From Effusibacillus dendaii (GTDB lineage Bacteria > Bacillota > Bacilli > Tumebacillales > Effusibacillaceae), in NCBI RefSeq assembly GCF_015097055.1, contig NZ_AP023366.1:2144001-2208000 (forward strand): 64,000 nt of DNA, read 5' to 3'. The stretch's first letter is position 1; each line of letters opens with the position of its first letter. Below, piece after piece: positions 61,994 through 64,000 of this stretch. Below the pieces are notes generated by a model, which saw only the letters and a program-made list of their open reading frames with translations, did not search any database and was not told the DNA's origin. A program made the translations under genes and the position numbers.

Positions 61994-62536
61994 TTACGAT
62001 TGACTGAACGGCATTCCGAGTTGAGTCAGAAGTTCACGTGCTTCTTCATCCGTTTTTGCGGTGGTTACGAATACAATGTCCATCCCGCGAACTTTATCGA
62101 TTTTGTCGTATTCAATTTCAGGGAAAATCAACTGTTCTTTCAATCCGAGCGTATAATTCCCACGACCATCAAACGCTTTCGGGGAAACACCTCGGAAATC
62201 CCGTACGCGCGGCAGCGCTACGTTAAACAGCTTATCCATGAAATGATACATGCGATCCCCGCGAAGCGTTACTTTGACGCCGACGGGCATGCCTTCACGC
62301 AATTTGAAACCAGCGATCGATTTCTTTGCCCGCGTGACAACCGGCTTTTGACCGGTAATCTGTTGAATGTCTTCAACGGCCGCATCTAACGCTTTTGCGT
62401 TTTGAATCGCTTCTCCAAGACCTACGTTGATAACCACTTTTTCGATCTTGGGAACCTGCATTACGCTTTTATAACCGAACTTCTGCATCAACGCAGAAAC
62501 AACATCCGTCTTAAATTTTTCATTCAAACGTGCCAA
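61994..62536 (-). CDS. rplE: 50S ribosomal protein L5
   Basis: 180 residues: [20 protein letters not shown], '[32 protein letters not shown]', 'GIDI'-type region replaced by [19 protein letters not shown]. Normal length. Confidence 0.98.
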   Translation of the reverse strand: MARLNEKFKTDVVSALMQKFGYKSVMQVPKIEKVVINVGLGEAIQNAKALDAAVEDIQQITGQKPVVTRAKKSIAGFKLREGMPVGVKVTLRGDRMYHFMDKLFNVALPRVRDFRGVSPKAFDGRGNYTLGLKEQLIFPEIEYDKIDKVRGMDIVFVTTAKTDEEARELLTQLGMPFSQS

Positions 62537-62562
62537 GGGAATTCCCTCCTTCCTTCACCTGG

Positions 62563-62892
62563 TTACTTATCAATCACTTCGCCAGATTTTTTTGCGTACC
62601 GAACTTTTTTACCGTCTTTCAAAATCTTTTTGCCTGTCCGTGTCGGTTCATCCGTTTTCGGATCAAGAACCATTACGTTCGATGCGTGGATTGGCGCTTC
62701 CCGTTCTATGATGCCGCCTTGCGGATAAGCCGCATTGGCGCGTGTGTGACGTTTAATCATGTTAACGCCTTCTACCAGAACACGGCCTTCGGACGGGTAT
62801 GCCTCCAAAATTTTGCCTTTCTTGCCTTTATCCTTACCGGAGATCACCTTTACCTGATCACCTTTTTTTACGTGTAATTTTGCTTTCGACAT
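62563..62892 (-). CDS. rplX: 50S ribosomal protein L24
   Basis: 109 residues with an N-terminal KOW motif: [20 protein letters not shown], then '[22 protein letters not shown]'. Start 62892 has GAGGAGGTG upstream; the 3-codon longer frame is rejected. Confidence 0.97.
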   Translation of the reverse strand: MSKAKLHVKKGDQVKVISGKDKGKKGKILEAYPSEGRVLVEGVNMIKRHTRANAAYPQGGIIEREAPIHASNVMVLDPKTDEPTRTGKKILKDGKKVRYAKKSGEVIDK

Positions 62893-62937
62893 CCTGCACA
62901 CCTCCTCGGATGTGGTTTCACTCTAGTTCACGGAACT

Positions 62938-63306
62938 TTACAGTACTTCCGGAGCCAAAGAAATAATCTTCATAAATTCTTTTTCACGCAGTTCACGTGC
63001 GACCGGTCCAAAGATACGGGTGCCACGCGGGCTTTTGTCATCTTTAATGATAACTGCAGCATTTTCATCAAAACGAATATACGATCCGTCATCACGTCGA
63101 ACACCACGCTTCGAACGCACAATAACAGCTTTTACAACATCGCCTTTCTTGACAACGCCTCCGGGTGTTGCACTCTTGACAGAAGCGACAATAATATCGC
63201 CGATGTTAGCCGTACGACGGTTGGATCCGCCCAATACGCGGAAACACATAATTTCTTTAGCTCCCGAGTTGTCAGCCACTACAAGACGTGTTTGCGGTTG
63301 AATCAT
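62938..63306 (-). CDS. rplN: 50S ribosomal protein L14
   Basis: 122 residues: [20 protein letters not shown], '[28 protein letters not shown]' and '[21 protein letters not shown]'. Normal length. Confidence 0.98.
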   Translation of the reverse strand: MIQPQTRLVVADNSGAKEIMCFRVLGGSNRRTANIGDIIVASVKSATPGGVVKKGDVVKAVIVRSKRGVRRDDGSYIRFDENAAVIIKDDKSPRGTRIFGPVARELREKEFMKIISLAPEVL

Positions 63307-63324
63307 GGAAGTACCTCCTTCCGA

Positions 63325-63591
63325 TTACAGAATAACGGCTTTTTCGACCACTTCGACCAGACGCCAGTTTTTGTCTTTCGACAACGGACGGGTCTCCATG
63401 ATTTTTACAATGTCACCGATTTTAGCCGTATTGTTTTCATCATGAACCTTAAATTTTTTAGTAACGTGAATCGCTTTTCCGTACAGCGGATGCTTTTTCC
63501 GCGACTCAACAGCCACTACGATCGTTTTATCCATCTTATCCGATACCACTTTACCAACGCGGACTTTGCGATAATTCCGTGTATCGCTCAT
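63325..63591 (-). CDS. rpsQ: 30S ribosomal protein S17
   Basis: 88 residues: [20 protein letters not shown], '[20 protein letters not shown]' and '[22 protein letters not shown]'. Start 63591 is 6 bases from AAGGAGG; the other ATG (63597) touches it. Confidence 0.97.
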   Translation of the reverse strand: MSDTRNYRKVRVGKVVSDKMDKTIVVAVESRKKHPLYGKAIHVTKKFKVHDENNTAKIGDIVKIMETRPLSKDKNWRLVEVVEKAVIL

Positions 63592-63615
63592 TGCCATCCT
63601 CCTTCCATCAAGGGA

Positions 63616-63813
63616 TTATCCAATCCCCAGTTCACGTTCTCTCAGGATTGTTTTCGCACGGGCAATGTCTTTACGAACTTCGCGAATCCGCATCGGATTC
63701 TCCAATTGCCCTGTAGCAAGTTGGAAACGCAGATTGAAAAGCTCGTCTTTTAAAGAATCGATTTTGTTTTCAATTTCTGCGGTGGACAAGTCACGAAGAT
63801 CATTAACTTTCAT
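63616..63813 (-). CDS. rpmC: 50S ribosomal protein L29
   Basis: 65 residues: [20 protein letters not shown], '[34 protein letters not shown]'. Start 63813 behind GTGAGG; it overlaps the rplP end by 11 bases. The longer frame is rejected. Confidence 0.97.
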   Translation of the reverse strand: MKVNDLRDLSTAEIENKIDSLKDELFNLRFQLATGQLENPMRIREVRKDIARAKTILRERELGIG

Positions 63814-64000
63814 TTGCCTCACCACCCGTTTCTCCACGTTTTACAAACTTACACTTGATCGGCAGTTTGTGCATCGCAAGGCGCATTGCTTCACGAGCTA
63901 CTTCTTCCGATACTCCCGCCAGTTCGAACATGATTCGTCCCGGCTTTACTACTGCCACCCATTTTTCCGGTGAACCTTTACCGGCACCCATCCGGGTTTC
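63803..64000 (-). CDS. rplP: 50S ribosomal protein L16, C-terminal part (runs off the window)
   Basis: The last ~65 residues of L16: [20 protein letters not shown], '[31 protein letters not shown]'. The 5' part lies beyond the right edge. Preceding genes of the S10 group (rpsC, rplV, rpsS) are expected there. Confidence 0.97.
   Translation of the reverse strand, partial: ETRMGAGKGSPEKWVAVVKPGRIMFELAGVSEEVAREAMRLAMHKLPIKCKFVKRGETGGEANES

Overview
This window comes from an endospore-forming, aerobic, low-to-mid-GC Firmicute of class Bacilli. The signs are the genes for CwlD, GerD, KbaA, PdaB, a GerA-type germinant receptor, CotF-like coat proteins and Spo0E-like phosphatases, together with Bacillus-type ribosomal and cdaA/glmM/glmS gene order. 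The gene set suggests something near Alicyclobacillaceae (Effusibacillus/Tumebacillus-like), but that placement is inference. No rRNA, tRNA or CRISPR array was seen.

Layout. 0-11 kb: a yraF/adhB-like spore-coat and alcohol dehydrogenase cluster, a broken chemotaxis receptor gene, a DUF485/ActP acetate uptake pair, and divergently an acetyl-CoA synthetase, a second sodium:solute symporter and a LytS/LytTR two-component system, which together look like an acetate/pyruvate module. 11.6-15 kb: a small zinc-ribbon-like protein and a three-gene succinate dehydrogenase/fumarate reductase of the Wolinella type. 15-27.4 kb: an accessory, decaying region. It holds a c-di-GMP trio (GGDEF, PilZ, EAL fragment), an XRE regulator, a complete mer operon with a textbook MerR promoter, a TetR/CMD/tautomerase/aldo-keto reductase/cupin cluster in which two members are broken, a frameshifted ToxN-type toxin gene behind a terminator hairpin, a frameshifted HTH-nuclease gene, a Spo0E-like gene, and a family of hairpin repeats ending in a 254-bp tandem duplication.

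27.4-44.4 kb: conserved core. glmS with its self-cleaving ribozyme, glmM, then an inserted plus-strand regulatory block (Spo0E-like protein and two response regulators), then cdaR-cdaA, assimilatory sulfate reduction genes (sat, a TauE-like permease, a 4Fe-4S APS reductase), arginase, a SpoIIM-like protein, and pdaB-kbaA-gerD-mrp-cwlD. 44.5-50.8 kb: an island between cwlD and rpsI carrying an A-C-D-B germinant receptor operon, insertion-sequence scraps and a tyrosine-recombinase remnant. It is bounded by a duplicated rpsI 3' end, so it appears to have integrated into rpsI. 50.8-64 kb: the ribosomal protein superoperon, rpsI back to rplP, running off the right edge.

The most unusual signals are: (i) the rpsI-targeted island with a germination receptor as cargo; (ii) three arrays of the heptamer TGTTACA repeated every 11 bp, two of them flanking a gene for an orphan OmpR-type regulator, one of which sits before a candidate structured small RNA; (iii) the ToxN-like remnant; and (iv) the hairpin repeat family. 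All calls were made by reading the sequence. No searches were run, and comparisons with named families are from memory.
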